Shown here: piece by piece, positions 1 through 9,504 of the stretch
How the letters are laid out: each line of letters opens with the position of its first letter
Position numbering within the stretch: the first letter of the stretch is position 1
NCBI RefSeq assembly: GCF_900116615.1
Contig: NZ_FPBF01000002.1
Location: 806,001-870,000, forward strand
Direction of reading: 5' to 3'
DNA length: 64,000 nt
Source: Algoriphagus locisalis
Lineage (GTDB): Bacteria; Bacteroidota; Bacteroidia; Cytophagales; Cyclobacteriaceae
Program-made: the position numbers and the translations under genes
Notes under the pieces: generated by a model
What the model saw: the letters and a program-made list of their open reading frames with translations, nothing else
Database searches by the model: none
Told to the model about the DNA's origin: nothing

Positions 1-3000
1 CCACCGATAATGGTCTGGCTTTAGACGCAGTGAATAGCGCTATTTTAGACAGTAGAGGACATTTATGGTTCGCTACCAACGGCGGCGGAGTCAGCAGATT
101 TGACGGGATAGCTTTTACGAACTATACAACCTCCCAAGGATTAGCAGGCAATTCAGTTCGAGTTGCCTTAGAAGACAGTAAAGGCATTTTATGGTTTGGA
201 ACAGTGGGAGGTGGGGTGAGTCGTTATGATGGCTATGTTTTCACCAACTATACCACGTCAAATGGCTTGGGGGATGATGCGATTTTGAGCATAATGGAGG
301 ATTCCGAAGGCAACATTTGGTTTGGAACCTACGGTGGCGGAGCAAGTAAGTTTGATGGGAAATCATTCACGACATTCACTACAGCTGAGGGACTAGCTGA
401 TGATGTGGTTATCAGCATTGCCCAAGACCACTCGGGAAATCTGTGGTTTGGCACAAATGGCGGTGGAGCAAGCAGATACGATGGAAATACGTTTACCACT
501 TTTACTGTTACAGAGGGGCTTTCCTCAAATAGAATCCGGAGTATTAAAGTCGATCATTCCGGCATCATTTGGTTTGGAACGATAGGCGGTGGCGTGAGCA
601 GATTTGACGGGCAAAATTTCAAATCCCTAGGTCATGAAGATGGGCTGGCAAGCCTGGTAGTCCGCAACATCGCCGAAACGAGAGACGGAATTCTTTGGTT
701 TGCTACAGAAAATGGGGCAAGTAAATACGACGGGACACACATGACTACCTATACTAGGGAGCAAGGTCTGGCGAGTAATAGTATTCTGGACGTGGTGATC
801 GATGCTAATGGCAAACTTTGGTTTTGTACAGAAGGGGGTGGAGTAAGCCGGTTTGACGGAGGCAGTTTCACCAACTTCACCACCTCCCAAGGTTTAGGCG
901 GAAATATTGTTTTGAGTACCGTTGAAGATAAAGAGGGAAATCTATGGTTTGGTACTGCTGGAGGAGGCCTTAGCCGTTTTGATGGAGAAAAGTTCACCAG
1001 CTATACTGCTACTCAAGGACTAGCCGGAGAAATAGTAAGCAGTAGCCATCGGGATCAAAATGACAACCTTTGGTTTGGAACAGGAGGCGGTGGAGTGAGC
1101 ATGTACGATGGCGAAGCATTTACTACCTACACCACCGCGCAAGGATTGGCAGCAAATGAAGTGTATAATATCAACGAAGATGCCCGAGGGAATCTGTGGT
1201 TTGGGACAGATGGCGGAGGAGTCAGTAAGTACGATGGCGAAGCATTCACCACTTATACTTCTCAGCATGGTTTAGCAGGAGACGTGATTTTAGGTATTGC
1301 AGAAGATGACTACCGAAAACTATGGTTTGGCGCTGCAGATGGTGGTTTGACTAGATTTGATGGATTAGCTTTCACAAATTTCTCTTCGGCTCAGGGACTT
1401 GCTGATAACGCAGTAATCAGGCTGGTAAAGGATGCCCAAGGCAATCTCTGGATAGGTACTGAAAACGGACTAAGCATTTTGAGTGCGGAGAAAATCAAGC
1501 AAATAGAAACTGTGATCAAGCTCGATGATTACAAACCAATTTTAGAAGATTCTGTCTCTTTATTCCAAAACTTCACCACAAACGATGGCCTACCGGATAA
1601 CGTAATCCTGCAAATCACAGAATTGCCCAATGGAAAAATGGCGGTAGGCACCAATCTTGGCATAGCGGTTTTTGATGGTGCCAAAGAAGGTAAACCATTA
1701 GATTCTCTGCGAAATATTGAGATTTTTAATTCAGAGACAGGATTTCCAGTCAAAGACCTTGTTGATGGCCAAAATGGAATGTACGTAGATCAAAAAGGTA
1801 TCCTTTGGGCCGGAACGGGAAATAACAAAACAGCGCTAGTCCGCTTTGATTACAATAAATTAAAAAGGAATCACACCGCACCCTCCGTGTTGATCAAGGA
1901 GCTTAGGCTAAATGAAGAAGTCATCTCATGGCATAGCTTAAGCAAGCAATATGAGGCTATTTCTACCAATACTTTCCCCCGTACCATCGATGAATTAATT
2001 GTTTATGGCAAAGAATTGAGTAACACAGAGCGGGCAGAATTGCAGGATAAACACAAGGGAATAGACTTCGAAAGTATTTCCAGCTTTTTTACCCTACCAC
2101 AAAAACTAGTTCTTCCTTACAAAAACAACGACATCAATATTGATTTTGGTACGGACGAACTGTCCAAGCCATTTTTAGTCGAGTACCAATATATGTTGGA
2201 TGGATACGATGAAAACTGGAGTCCAATCCTCAGAAAAACAACAGCCAATTTCGGTAATATTCAAGAAGGTAAATACACCTTCAAAGTAAAAGCTCGATTC
2301 ACCGGCCCAGTAGATTCAGGTGCAGGAGAGTGGACTGAGCCCATCAGCTATAGCTTCGAAGTCTCGCCTCCTCCGTATAGAACCTGGTGGGCTTATTTGA
2401 TTTATGGCTTGCTATTCATTTCCCTGATTTACCCGATTTCTATTTATCAGCGAAATCAGGTTATCAAAGCTGAAAATGAACGGACTAAGGAACGTGAATT
2501 AGCGCACGCCAAGGCCATAGAAGTAGCTTATACCGAGTTAGCTTCTACCCATGAAAATCTAAAGGATACCCAAGCGCAGTTGCTTCATTCTGAAAAAATG
2601 GCTTCTCTAGGTGAGTTGATGGCAGGCATTGCGCACGAAATTCAAAACCCGCTGAATTTTGTAAACAATTTCTCAGAAGTGACCAACGAGCTAGTCAAAG
2701 AAATCAAAGAAGAACGGGCAAGACCCGATGAAGAACGGGACAAAGAGCTAGAAGACGATATTCTTGAGGACATAGAAAGTAATCTGGAAAAAATCACCAA
2801 GCATGGGAAGCGTGCCGGTGCTATCGTAAAAGGTATGCTTCAACATAGCCGAAGTGGCAAAGGATCAAAAGAACCCACTAACCTTAATATGCTCGCCGAC
2901 GAGTATTTGCGATTATCTTACCATGGCTTACGCGCCAAAGACAGCTCATTCAATTCTGACTTTGAAATGGACTTTGACTCAGACCTCCCCTTGATTCCAA

Positions 3001-3383
3001 TGGTAAGTCAAGATATGGGCAGAGTTTTGCTAAACCTGTTCAACAATGCCTTTTATGCTGTGAACGAACAGAAAAAAGAAATGGGAGAAGACTACAAACC
3101 GCTTGTAGCTGTGCAAACCTCGAAAGTTGAAATGGGTAAGGACAAACAGGGCATCCAACTCAAGGTAACAGATAACGGAAAAGGTATCCCCAAAGCAATT
3201 TTGGAAAAGGTTTTTCAACCTTTCTTTACGACCAAGCCAACAGGGCAAGGAACCGGTCTTGGGCTGTCTTTGAGCTACGATATCATCAAGGCTCACTACG
3301 GCGAAATCCGGGTGGAGTCCATCGAAGGAAAAGGCACAACCTTTACAATCAACCTGTATATTTCACCCGCCAACCCAAGTTAA
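1..3383 (+). CDS. Reg_prop two-component sensor histidine kinase, 5' end outside window
   Basis: Membrane sensor kinase. The reading frame is open from base 3, and the propeller repeat is already in progress there, so the true start lies upstream; GTG at 30 is only the first start-like codon and is residue 1 in the numbering used here. Twelve Reg_prop blades of about 42 residues (signature LWFGT-GGGVSRFDG) fill residues 1-505, followed by more divergent blades, a Y_Y_Y domain near 700-780, one membrane helix near 785-808 and a coiled coil. The kinase core follows: H-box GIAHEIQNPLNF with His869, N-box NLFNNAFYAV near 1000, DNGKGIP near 1048 and GTGLGLS near 1074. No receiver domain is fused at the C-terminus. 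The next kinase starts 2 bases after the stop, so the two are probably cotranscribed. The ligand is unknown; related hybrid sensors in gut Bacteroides sense glycans. Confidence 0.93.
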   Translation, partial: TDNGLALDAVNSAILDSRGHLWFATNGGGVSRFDGIAFTNYTTSQGLAGNSVRVALEDSKGILWFGTVGGGVSRYDGYVFTNYTTSNGLGDDAILSIMEDSEGNIWFGTYGGGASKFDGKSFTTFTTAEGLADDVVISIAQDHSGNLWFGTNGGGASRYDGNTFTTFTVTEGLSSNRIRSIKVDHSGIIWFGTIGGGVSRFDGQNFKSLGHEDGLASLVVRNIAETRDGILWFATENGASKYDGTHMTTYTREQGLASNSILDVVIDANGKLWFCTEGGGVSRFDGGSFTNFTTSQGLGGNIVLSTVEDKEGNLWFGTAGGGLSRFDGEKFTSYTATQGLAGEIVSSSHRDQNDNLWFGTGGGGVSMYDGEAFTTYTTAQGLAANEVYNINEDARGNLWFGTDGGGVSKYDGEAFTTYTSQHGLAGDVILGIAEDDYRKLWFGAADGGLTRFDGLAFTNFSSAQGLADNAVIRLVKDAQGNLWIGTENGLSILSAEKIKQIETVIKLDDYKPILEDSVSLFQNFTTNDGLPDNVILQITELPNGKMAVGTNLGIAVFDGAKEGKPLDSLRNIEIFNSETGFPVKDLVDGQNGMYVDQKGILWAGTGNNKTALVRFDYNKLKRNHTAPSVLIKELRLNEEVISWHSLSKQYEAISTNTFPRTIDELIVYGKELSNTERAELQDKHKGIDFESISSFFTLPQKLVLPYKNNDINIDFGTDELSKPFLVEYQYMLDGYDENWSPILRKTTANFGNIQEGKYTFKVKARFTGPVDSGAGEWTEPISYSFEVSPPPYRTWWAYLIYGLLFISLIYPISIYQRNQVIKAENERTKERELAHAKAIEVAYTELASTHENLKDTQAQLLHSEKMASLGELMAGIAHEIQNPLNFVNNFSEVTNELVKEIKEERARPDEERDKELEDDILEDIESNLEKITKHGKRAGAIVKGMLQHSRSGKGSKEPTNLNMLADEYLRLSYHGLRAKDSSFNSDFEMDFDSDLPLIPMVSQDMGRVLLNLFNNAFYAVNEQKKEMGEDYKPLVAVQTSKVEMGKDKQGIQLKVTDNGKGIPKAILEKVFQPFFTTKPTGQGTGLGLSLSYDIIKAHYGEIRVESIEGKGTTFTINLYISPANPS

Positions 3384-3385
3384 TT

Positions 3386-6300
3386 ATGAAGAAAAGCTAC
3401 CGTCATTTATCAACTTACTTCCTTTTTCTATGCTTGATAGTGATAGTCGTGTCCTGCCAACAAGGTGGCGTAGTACCTTTTCCCGAAAACCCATCAGAAT
3501 ACAAAGAACCCAGTGTAAAGCCATTTGAGATGCCTATGGGCAAGCCGCTCACATGGATAAAAATACCTGCAGAGAAGGTGCCCAAAGCTGTAAATCACAC
3601 CATAGATTTTAGCAAACTACCTTCCAAACCCTTTGACATTCTGGATTTCAAGCCGCTAAAAGCTGCTCCTGTAGCTACGTCTATCCCTTGGCAGAATGAG
3701 GAAGAGATTACGTTGAATTTGGATACGATTCCGGGTGTTTCCATTCCTGTCAAAAAGCAGCTTTTATTGGAACCTCAGATTACCAAACTGGCATTTCTTT
3801 CCAAGTCAGATTTATCCAATTCGGGCATTTTGAGAATCGGCCAGACCGAGGGATTAATTGGCAACAAAGTTTTTGCTATGGTCACTGATCTCAATGGTAT
3901 GATTTGGATTTCTACTGAGCGAGGACTTTCTAAATTTACAGGAGATCAATTTGAAAATTACAATGTGCTTCCTCGAAATCCAGATGGACTCATAGACTAC
4001 ATTGTTGACCTGGAGATTGCAAATGATGGCAGTCTGCTGATTTTATCGCAATTGTCCGGTCTTTACGTATTGGATATCAATCACAGTTTACTCACCAACT
4101 ATGAGATCGGGACGCAGTTTGCCAGATTATATGAAGATGAATCGGGGTTGTTTTGGCTCGCAAATCTTAATTCAGGGATACATTTTCTAGATCCTAGCAA
4201 GAAAAAACTCCATTCGATGAAATTTCTTACCAATCCAGGAAATTTAACCTCAGCCGGCATACATCTGGATAAAGCCAAAAATCTCTGGTTCGGTCTGAGA
4301 GGAAAGATAGGAGTTTTTAACCCTGCACGAACGTCAATTAAATTTATCTCAGCAACTGCAGGAATAGGCTCAGAGTCGTTCTTCTATGAGTTTACGGAAA
4401 ACGAAAAAGGTGAAGTTTGGGCTTCCTCAGCAGAAGAAAAGCCTATTGCTATTTCTTTAGAAGAGGATAAGCTGATTCGGCTTGGTCCGGAGCAGGGTTA
4501 TTATGGCAAAGCCATGTCTGTGACCTTTGACTTGCATAATCGCGCTTGGATTACCGACCATGACACCATTAGCCTGTATGATCCCGCTATTCAAAAAATA
4601 AAGAAAATTCATACCGGAGCTAAATTTGCCGGTACTAATTTCCCTTCTGCTACCATGACAGATGCCAAGGGAAATGTTTGGTTAGGAACGGAGAATTCGG
4701 GGGTGCTTTTGATTGATCCTGAAGGAATGCTTTCTCAGCACTTCAATGCCAACAGCGGCTTAGTAAATGATGAGGTCTGGGGAATCCAAGAAGGTCCAAA
4801 CGGGATGGTGTGGATGGCGACTTATGAAGGAATTAACATTTATGACCCTGAGAAAGAGAGAATTTATCTTCTCAAGTTCCCCGGCAATGCAAATACAAAT
4901 AACCATCGCTCTGTCTCCAGAATATCTGATCATGAACTATTATTTGGAAGTTTTGGAGGCTTCACGCTCATTGATCTAAACACCACTATTGCGTCGGTTT
5001 TTGAGCTAGACCCGGCGGTGTCGAGGATTGCTTGGAAATCCATCCGAGATTCCAAAGGCAATGTCTTGCTCGGAACTGTGGACGGCGTACTCAAGTTCAA
5101 CCCAGACTTAAGCTCCCTCGAAAAAACAGATGAAGATTCTGGGCTTGCGTCCAGCAGAGTATGGCTGATTGAAGAAGATAAAAACGGTAGAATCTGGCTG
5201 GGGAACGACATCGGGATAGACATTATAGATCCGGAGTCAGGCCAGGTTAGTTACCTGAGCGGGAGTACAGGATTGACCAGCGACTTTACTTCTATTATGA
5301 TCAAGACTCAAAGGGACGAACTAGTAATAGGCGGTGATGCAGGATTCTCGATAATAGATTTAACAGCTAATACCATCACAAACTTAACACCTGAACAAGG
5401 CCTGAATCCTCCTGTGATGTATGACATGGTAGAGGTAGGAAATGACCTTCACATCGGTTCTGATAATGGAATAGTAGTTGCTAAGCGTCCACAGCCTGAA
5501 AATCCAAAAGCTATTTGGCGCTTTTATAACTATGGCAAAAGAGAAGGTTTCCCTTTTAATGACTACAACCAGGCCACAGCGACTTTCACTTCAAACGGGA
5601 ACGTATGGTGGGGAGCTGCACCTATCATGTCTGTCAATACGCAAATCCCTAGAATTGACACACTCCCACCAGCGGTGGTGCTTACCAAGATCAATATCAT
5701 GGATCAAAATCCTGATTTTCTCGGGACTAATTTCATCAAGAGCCTTTTCACTGATGAAGATTCGATTTGGAATACCGATCACACGGAATTTTATACAAAA
5801 AAAGACATACCAAACGACAGCAGCTATTTGTTCCAGAATCAAATCTTGTGGGATAGTGTCGATTTGGTGAGTAAAATGCCTGTAGGCTTAGTCCTGCCTT
5901 TTGATCAGAACTCCATGAATTTTTCCTTTATGAACCAGGATGTGCTCGGGAGGGATAAAATCGTCTATCGATATATTTTGGAAGGAGAGGATGATAGCTG
6001 GTCTGAAATAAGTAGCCGAAGTACCACCCAAAATTACTACAACCTTCTTCCCGGAGATTATAACTTCAAAGTCGCTACACGGGGATTCAACGGGATTTGG
6101 AGTGAGCCAGCCAGTATCAAGTTTACCATTTCGCCTCCTTGGTGGCAGACTTGGATAGCATATTTGGTTTTTGGGTCCTTATTGGCAGCATTCATTTATG
6201 CCATCGTCCAGGTGCGATCCAAATACCTGCAAAAGGAAAACCGCATTTTGGAGGAGCGTGTATCGCATAGAACTGCCCAACTCAAAAAGAGTATTGATGA

Positions 6301-7099
6301 GCTGAAAAATGCGCAAAGTCAACTAGTACAATCCGAGAAAATGGCTTCTCTGGGTGAGCTGACAGCTGGTATTGCCCATGAAATTCAAAACCCGCTGAAT
6401 TTTGTCAATAACTTCTCCGAAGTAAGCAGTGAGCTACTCGAAGAAATGCGGGAAGAACTGGATAAGGGTGAAATCGATGAAGCCAAAGCCATTAGTTACG
6501 ACATACAGCAGAATCTGGATAAAATCAATCAACATGGTAAGCGGGCAGATTCCATCGTAAAAGCCATGCTCCAGCACAGTAGGATCAGTGGTGGCAACCG
6601 CACCTTGACAGACATCAACATGCTCGCCGATGAATACTTACGATTGGCATACCATGGCCTGAGAGCAAAGGATAAGTCCTTCAACTCCTCGATGAACACC
6701 GACTATGATCCAAATGTGGGTAAAATAGAACTCGTGGCTCAGGAGTTAGGCAGGGTTTTGCTTAACTTAATAAATAATGCTTTTTACGCAGTGACTGAAA
6801 AAAAGAACGAAAACAAAGCTGGGTACGAACCACTTGTCCAAGTCAGTACGAAGCGATTGGGGGATTGGGTAGAGATCAAAATAAAAGATAACGGCAAAGG
6901 AATAAATGAGTCCGTCAAGGATAAAATTTTCCTCCCATTTTTCACCACCAAACCTACCGGACAAGGAACAGGGTTAGGTTTATCAATTAGTTACGATATT
7001 GTAAAAGCACATGGCGGAAAACTTGAAGTAGAAAGTCAGGAAGGAGAAGGCACTGAGTTTAGTATTCGATTACCGATAGATACCCAAAAATATGGATAA
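3386..7099 (+). CDS. Reg_prop sensor histidine kinase with lipoprotein signal
   Basis: Second propeller kinase, 1237 residues and complete. The N-terminus is a lipoprotein-type signal peptide with lipobox VVSC (Cys24), then a proline-rich stretch to about residue 110. Reg_prop blades, more divergent than in the gene before, cover about 145-770; a Y_Y_Y domain is near 845-915 and one membrane helix near 922-942. The cytoplasmic part has a coiled coil, H-box GIAHEIQNPLNF (His998), NLINNAFYAV near 1126, DNGKGI near 1168 and GTGLGLS near 1194. The kinase core is very similar to those of its two neighbours, indicating duplication. If the lipobox is used, the sensor would be anchored both by lipid and by its helix, which is unusual. 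ATG at 3386 lies 2 bases after the previous stop, and the end overlaps the next gene by 8 bases. Confidence 0.93.
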   Translation: MKKSYRHLSTYFLFLCLIVIVVSCQQGGVVPFPENPSEYKEPSVKPFEMPMGKPLTWIKIPAEKVPKAVNHTIDFSKLPSKPFDILDFKPLKAAPVATSIPWQNEEEITLNLDTIPGVSIPVKKQLLLEPQITKLAFLSKSDLSNSGILRIGQTEGLIGNKVFAMVTDLNGMIWISTERGLSKFTGDQFENYNVLPRNPDGLIDYIVDLEIANDGSLLILSQLSGLYVLDINHSLLTNYEIGTQFARLYEDESGLFWLANLNSGIHFLDPSKKKLHSMKFLTNPGNLTSAGIHLDKAKNLWFGLRGKIGVFNPARTSIKFISATAGIGSESFFYEFTENEKGEVWASSAEEKPIAISLEEDKLIRLGPEQGYYGKAMSVTFDLHNRAWITDHDTISLYDPAIQKIKKIHTGAKFAGTNFPSATMTDAKGNVWLGTENSGVLLIDPEGMLSQHFNANSGLVNDEVWGIQEGPNGMVWMATYEGINIYDPEKERIYLLKFPGNANTNNHRSVSRISDHELLFGSFGGFTLIDLNTTIASVFELDPAVSRIAWKSIRDSKGNVLLGTVDGVLKFNPDLSSLEKTDEDSGLASSRVWLIEEDKNGRIWLGNDIGIDIIDPESGQVSYLSGSTGLTSDFTSIMIKTQRDELVIGGDAGFSIIDLTANTITNLTPEQGLNPPVMYDMVEVGNDLHIGSDNGIVVAKRPQPENPKAIWRFYNYGKREGFPFNDYNQATATFTSNGNVWWGAAPIMSVNTQIPRIDTLPPAVVLTKINIMDQNPDFLGTNFIKSLFTDEDSIWNTDHTEFYTKKDIPNDSSYLFQNQILWDSVDLVSKMPVGLVLPFDQNSMNFSFMNQDVLGRDKIVYRYILEGEDDSWSEISSRSTTQNYYNLLPGDYNFKVATRGFNGIWSEPASIKFTISPPWWQTWIAYLVFGSLLAAFIYAIVQVRSKYLQKENRILEERVSHRTAQLKKSIDELKNAQSQLVQSEKMASLGELTAGIAHEIQNPLNFVNNFSEVSSELLEEMREELDKGEIDEAKAISYDIQQNLDKINQHGKRADSIVKAMLQHSRISGGNRTLTDINMLADEYLRLAYHGLRAKDKSFNSSMNTDYDPNVGKIELVAQELGRVLLNLINNAFYAVTEKKNENKAGYEPLVQVSTKRLGDWVEIKIKDNGKGINESVKDKIFLPFFTTKPTGQGTGLGLSISYDIVKAHGGKLEVESQEGEGTEFSIRLPIDTQKYG

Positions 7100-8009
7100 T
7101 GTACAAGAAGAATGGATTGAGAAAAATAGGGAGTTAAAACGCCTCCTGGAAGTAAGAACTATGGAGCTTGAGAAATCCCTTAAAGATTATCAAGAGCTTC
7201 AGGAGCAATTGCTTTTGCAGGAAAAACTAGCAAGCCTGGGGCAGCTGTCTGCTGGCATAGCTCATGAAATTAAAAACCCAATCAACTTTATCAATAATTT
7301 TTCGGAGCTAAGCATAGAGTATGTAGAAGAAATCGTGGAAGAACTCCAAAAACTGGAACATGACGAAATAATTGGGGATATCGATGAATTGCTGAAGGAC
7401 ATCAGATCCAATCTTGAAAAAATCCTCCAGCATGGCAAGCGGGCAGATGGTATAGTCAAGTCCATGCTGATGCACTCCAGAGGTGGACAGAGTGAATTTG
7501 CCCAGACCAACTTGAATGGCTTACTTCAGGAGTTTGTGAATTTGGCATTTCACGGAATGCGGGCCGGAAAAACCCCCATCAACGTGAGTTTTGAGTGGGA
7601 TTTGGATATAGAAATAGGATTGGTATCCATTATCGCAGAAGACTTCAGCCGGGTAATAGTCAATCTCTGCAACAATGCCTTTGATGCTATGAGAAGCAAA
7701 CTAACCTTGCTCTCTGAAGGAGATCAGAAAACGACCTATCACCCAAAATTGATCATTAGAACCAAACAATCAGAGCACAAAATAATTACTGAAATAGAAG
7801 ATAACGGAGCTGGAATCCCAGAGCCCATTTTGAATAGAATTTTAGAGCCTTTTTTCACAACCAAAAAAGGAAAAGAAGGTACAGGACTAGGCCTGTCAAT
7901 AACCCATGACATAGTGAAAGCCCACAAAGGCAGCTTGTCGATTATATCCAAAGAAGGGGAGTTTACCAGATTTGAAATTACATTACCATCCATATCACCA
8001 AAAGCATGA
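7092..8009 (+). CDS. Soluble sensor histidine kinase
   Basis: Histidine kinase of 305 residues without signal peptide, membrane helix or sensor domain. Residues 1-50 look like a coiled coil; they are followed by the H-box GIAHEIKNPINF with His58, N-box NLCNNAFDAM near 190, DNGAGIP near 237 and GTGLGLS near 263. The core matches those of the two upstream propeller kinases, so this looks like a copy that has lost the sensor. It overlaps the upstream gene by 8 bases and shares ATGA with the downstream receiver, so translation of the three is probably coupled. It may heterodimerise with the propeller kinases or act as a relay from them; that is inference. It could also respond to a cytoplasmic partner through the coiled coil. 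Confidence 0.92.
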   Translation: MDNVQEEWIEKNRELKRLLEVRTMELEKSLKDYQELQEQLLLQEKLASLGQLSAGIAHEIKNPINFINNFSELSIEYVEEIVEELQKLEHDEIIGDIDELLKDIRSNLEKILQHGKRADGIVKSMLMHSRGGQSEFAQTNLNGLLQEFVNLAFHGMRAGKTPINVSFEWDLDIEIGLVSIIAEDFSRVIVNLCNNAFDAMRSKLTLLSEGDQKTTYHPKLIIRTKQSEHKIITEIEDNGAGIPEPILNRILEPFFTTKKGKEGTGLGLSITHDIVKAHKGSLSIISKEGEFTRFEITLPSISPKA

Positions 8010-8389
8010 CAAAAATATTAATAGTCGATGATGAGCGAGACGTAGAACTACTTTTTCGTCAGAAATTTAGAAAAGAAGTAAGAAGTGGGCTTTTAGAACT
8101 TGCCTTTGCATTTTCTGGCGATGAGGCACTGAAGCTACTGGATAGCGAGCATCCTCCAGAGGTTGTCTATGTATTTTCAGATATCAATATGCCAGGCATG
8201 ACAGGACTGGAATTACTGGATCGGGTGAAAAGCCAATTTCCAGCGATCAATGTCAGTATGATTTCTGCCTATGGAGACACCGAGAATTATAAAAAAGCGA
8301 TGGAGTCAGGAGCAAAGGAATTTTTCACAAAGCCGATTGATTTTGATTCTTTGCGAAAGGAAATCGGTAAAATTATCAACCAAGAGTAG
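8006..8389 (+). CDS. Single-domain response regulator
   Basis: Stand-alone CheY-like receiver of 127 residues. The acidic pocket (VDDE near residue 8), the phospho-acceptor Asp59 in FSDINMPGM, the switch region SAYGD and the conserved Lys in FFTKPIDF are all present. There is no output domain, so it should work as a phosphate shuttle or by protein contact. The start codon overlaps the stop of the upstream kinase (ATGA), and 11 bases separate it from the receiver-cyclase gene, whose receiver it closely resembles. The simplest reading is that both receivers are substrates of the three upstream kinases. Confidence 0.93.
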   Translation: MTKILIVDDERDVELLFRQKFRKEVRSGLLELAFAFSGDEALKLLDSEHPPEVVYVFSDINMPGMTGLELLDRVKSQFPAINVSMISAYGDTENYKKAMESGAKEFFTKPIDFDSLRKEIGKIINQE

Positions 8390-8400
8390 ATCATTAAGCT

Positions 8401-9441
8401 ATGTCTAAGATACTAGTAGTAGATGATGAGGCGGATTTAGAAGTCCTTATTACGCAGAAATTCAGGCGTAAGATCAGAGCTGGAGAATATGAATTTGTGT
8501 TTGCGCTGAATGGTCGCGAAGCATTGGATATCTTGCAGTTGCAGCCGGATATCGACATGATCCTTAGTGATATCAATATGCCGGAAATGGATGGATTGAC
8601 TCTTTTGACGAAGGTCAAGGAACAAAACCCCTTACTCAAAGCGGTGATAATCTCTGCCTATGGAGATCTGGAAAATATCCGTACGGCTATGAACCGGGGC
8701 GCTTTTGATTTCATCACCAAGCCGGTTGATTTTCAGGATTTGGAAATCACCATAGAGAAGACTCTTCAGCATATCCATCAGATCAAATCAACCCTCACAG
8801 CGATGAGGGAAAATAATATTCTGAAAATGTATGTGGATGAAACTGTGCTCAATTTCATGGTTGGCAAAGAGTCTGAAACATCCCTGATGGAAAACGAAAC
8901 CGTAGAGGCTACCGTGGCTTTTGTGGATTTGGTTGGTTTTACAAAAATTTCAGAAAATGAAGAGCCAAATGTCGTGGTGCCTTTACTGAATGAATACTTT
9001 GATCTGATGGTCCGTGAAATCATCGAGGAAAAAGGCGCTGTGGACAAATTCATTGGAGATGCCGTGATGGCTGTTTTCAAAGGGCCGGATCAGGTGGCAA
9101 GAGCGCTCAGAGCCTGCGTAGCGATCCGAGACAAAATGAATGCAATGCCCATGTATTCTGAAAAATCCAATTTTAGCCCGAAAGTCTCCATTGGACTCAA
9201 TGCGGGTGAAATGGTGTCCGGAAATATCGGTTCGCAGTCTCTAAAAAGATTGGATTACACCGTCATTGGTGACGCTGTAAATATAGCCTCCCGACTTCAA
9301 AGTGCTGCTTCGCCTGGCCAAATATTGATTCTGGAAAAATGTACTGAAGGAATCAAAGAATTGTTTACGTTCAAAGATTTAGGAGAATTCACGCTAAAAA
9401 ACAAAGCCAAACCAGTTTCAGTCTTAGAGGTGGTAAAATAA
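8401..9441 (+). CDS. Response regulator fused to class III adenylate cyclase
   Basis: A receiver (residues 1-120, phospho-acceptor Asp57 in [10 protein letters not shown], Lys in ITKPVDF) is joined by a linker of about 50 residues to a class III nucleotide cyclase domain (about 170-346). All catalytic positions can be read: metal ligands Asp176 (FVDLVGFT) and Asp220 (FIGDAV), purine-contacting Lys216 and Thr287 (DYTVIGD), and transition-state residues Asn294 and Arg298 (VNIASR). The Lys/Thr pair is the adenylate cyclase form called class IIIb; guanylate cyclases have Glu/Cys. The protein should make cAMP in the cytoplasm under control of phosphorylation. It is the last gene of the kinase operon. 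Cyclases of this class act as homodimers, which fits receiver-driven dimerisation. Confidence 0.93.
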   Translation: MSKILVVDDEADLEVLITQKFRRKIRAGEYEFVFALNGREALDILQLQPDIDMILSDINMPEMDGLTLLTKVKEQNPLLKAVIISAYGDLENIRTAMNRGAFDFITKPVDFQDLEITIEKTLQHIHQIKSTLTAMRENNILKMYVDETVLNFMVGKESETSLMENETVEATVAFVDLVGFTKISENEEPNVVVPLLNEYFDLMVREIIEEKGAVDKFIGDAVMAVFKGPDQVARALRACVAIRDKMNAMPMYSEKSNFSPKVSIGLNAGEMVSGNIGSQSLKRLDYTVIGDAVNIASRLQSAASPGQILILEKCTEGIKELFTFKDLGEFTLKNKAKPVSVLEVVK

Positions 9442-9504
9442 GGTAGCTCCATTGCTTCTTCCTCCAGCTATTCTTTACTTAGCCCTGTGAATACTAATTT
9501 CCTC

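Noticed and set aside
627..1268. Several 80-90 codon frames on the minus strand inside the first kinase gene
   Set aside because: They mirror the tandem propeller repeats of the plus-strand gene and have no protein features; they arise from repeated codon patterns.
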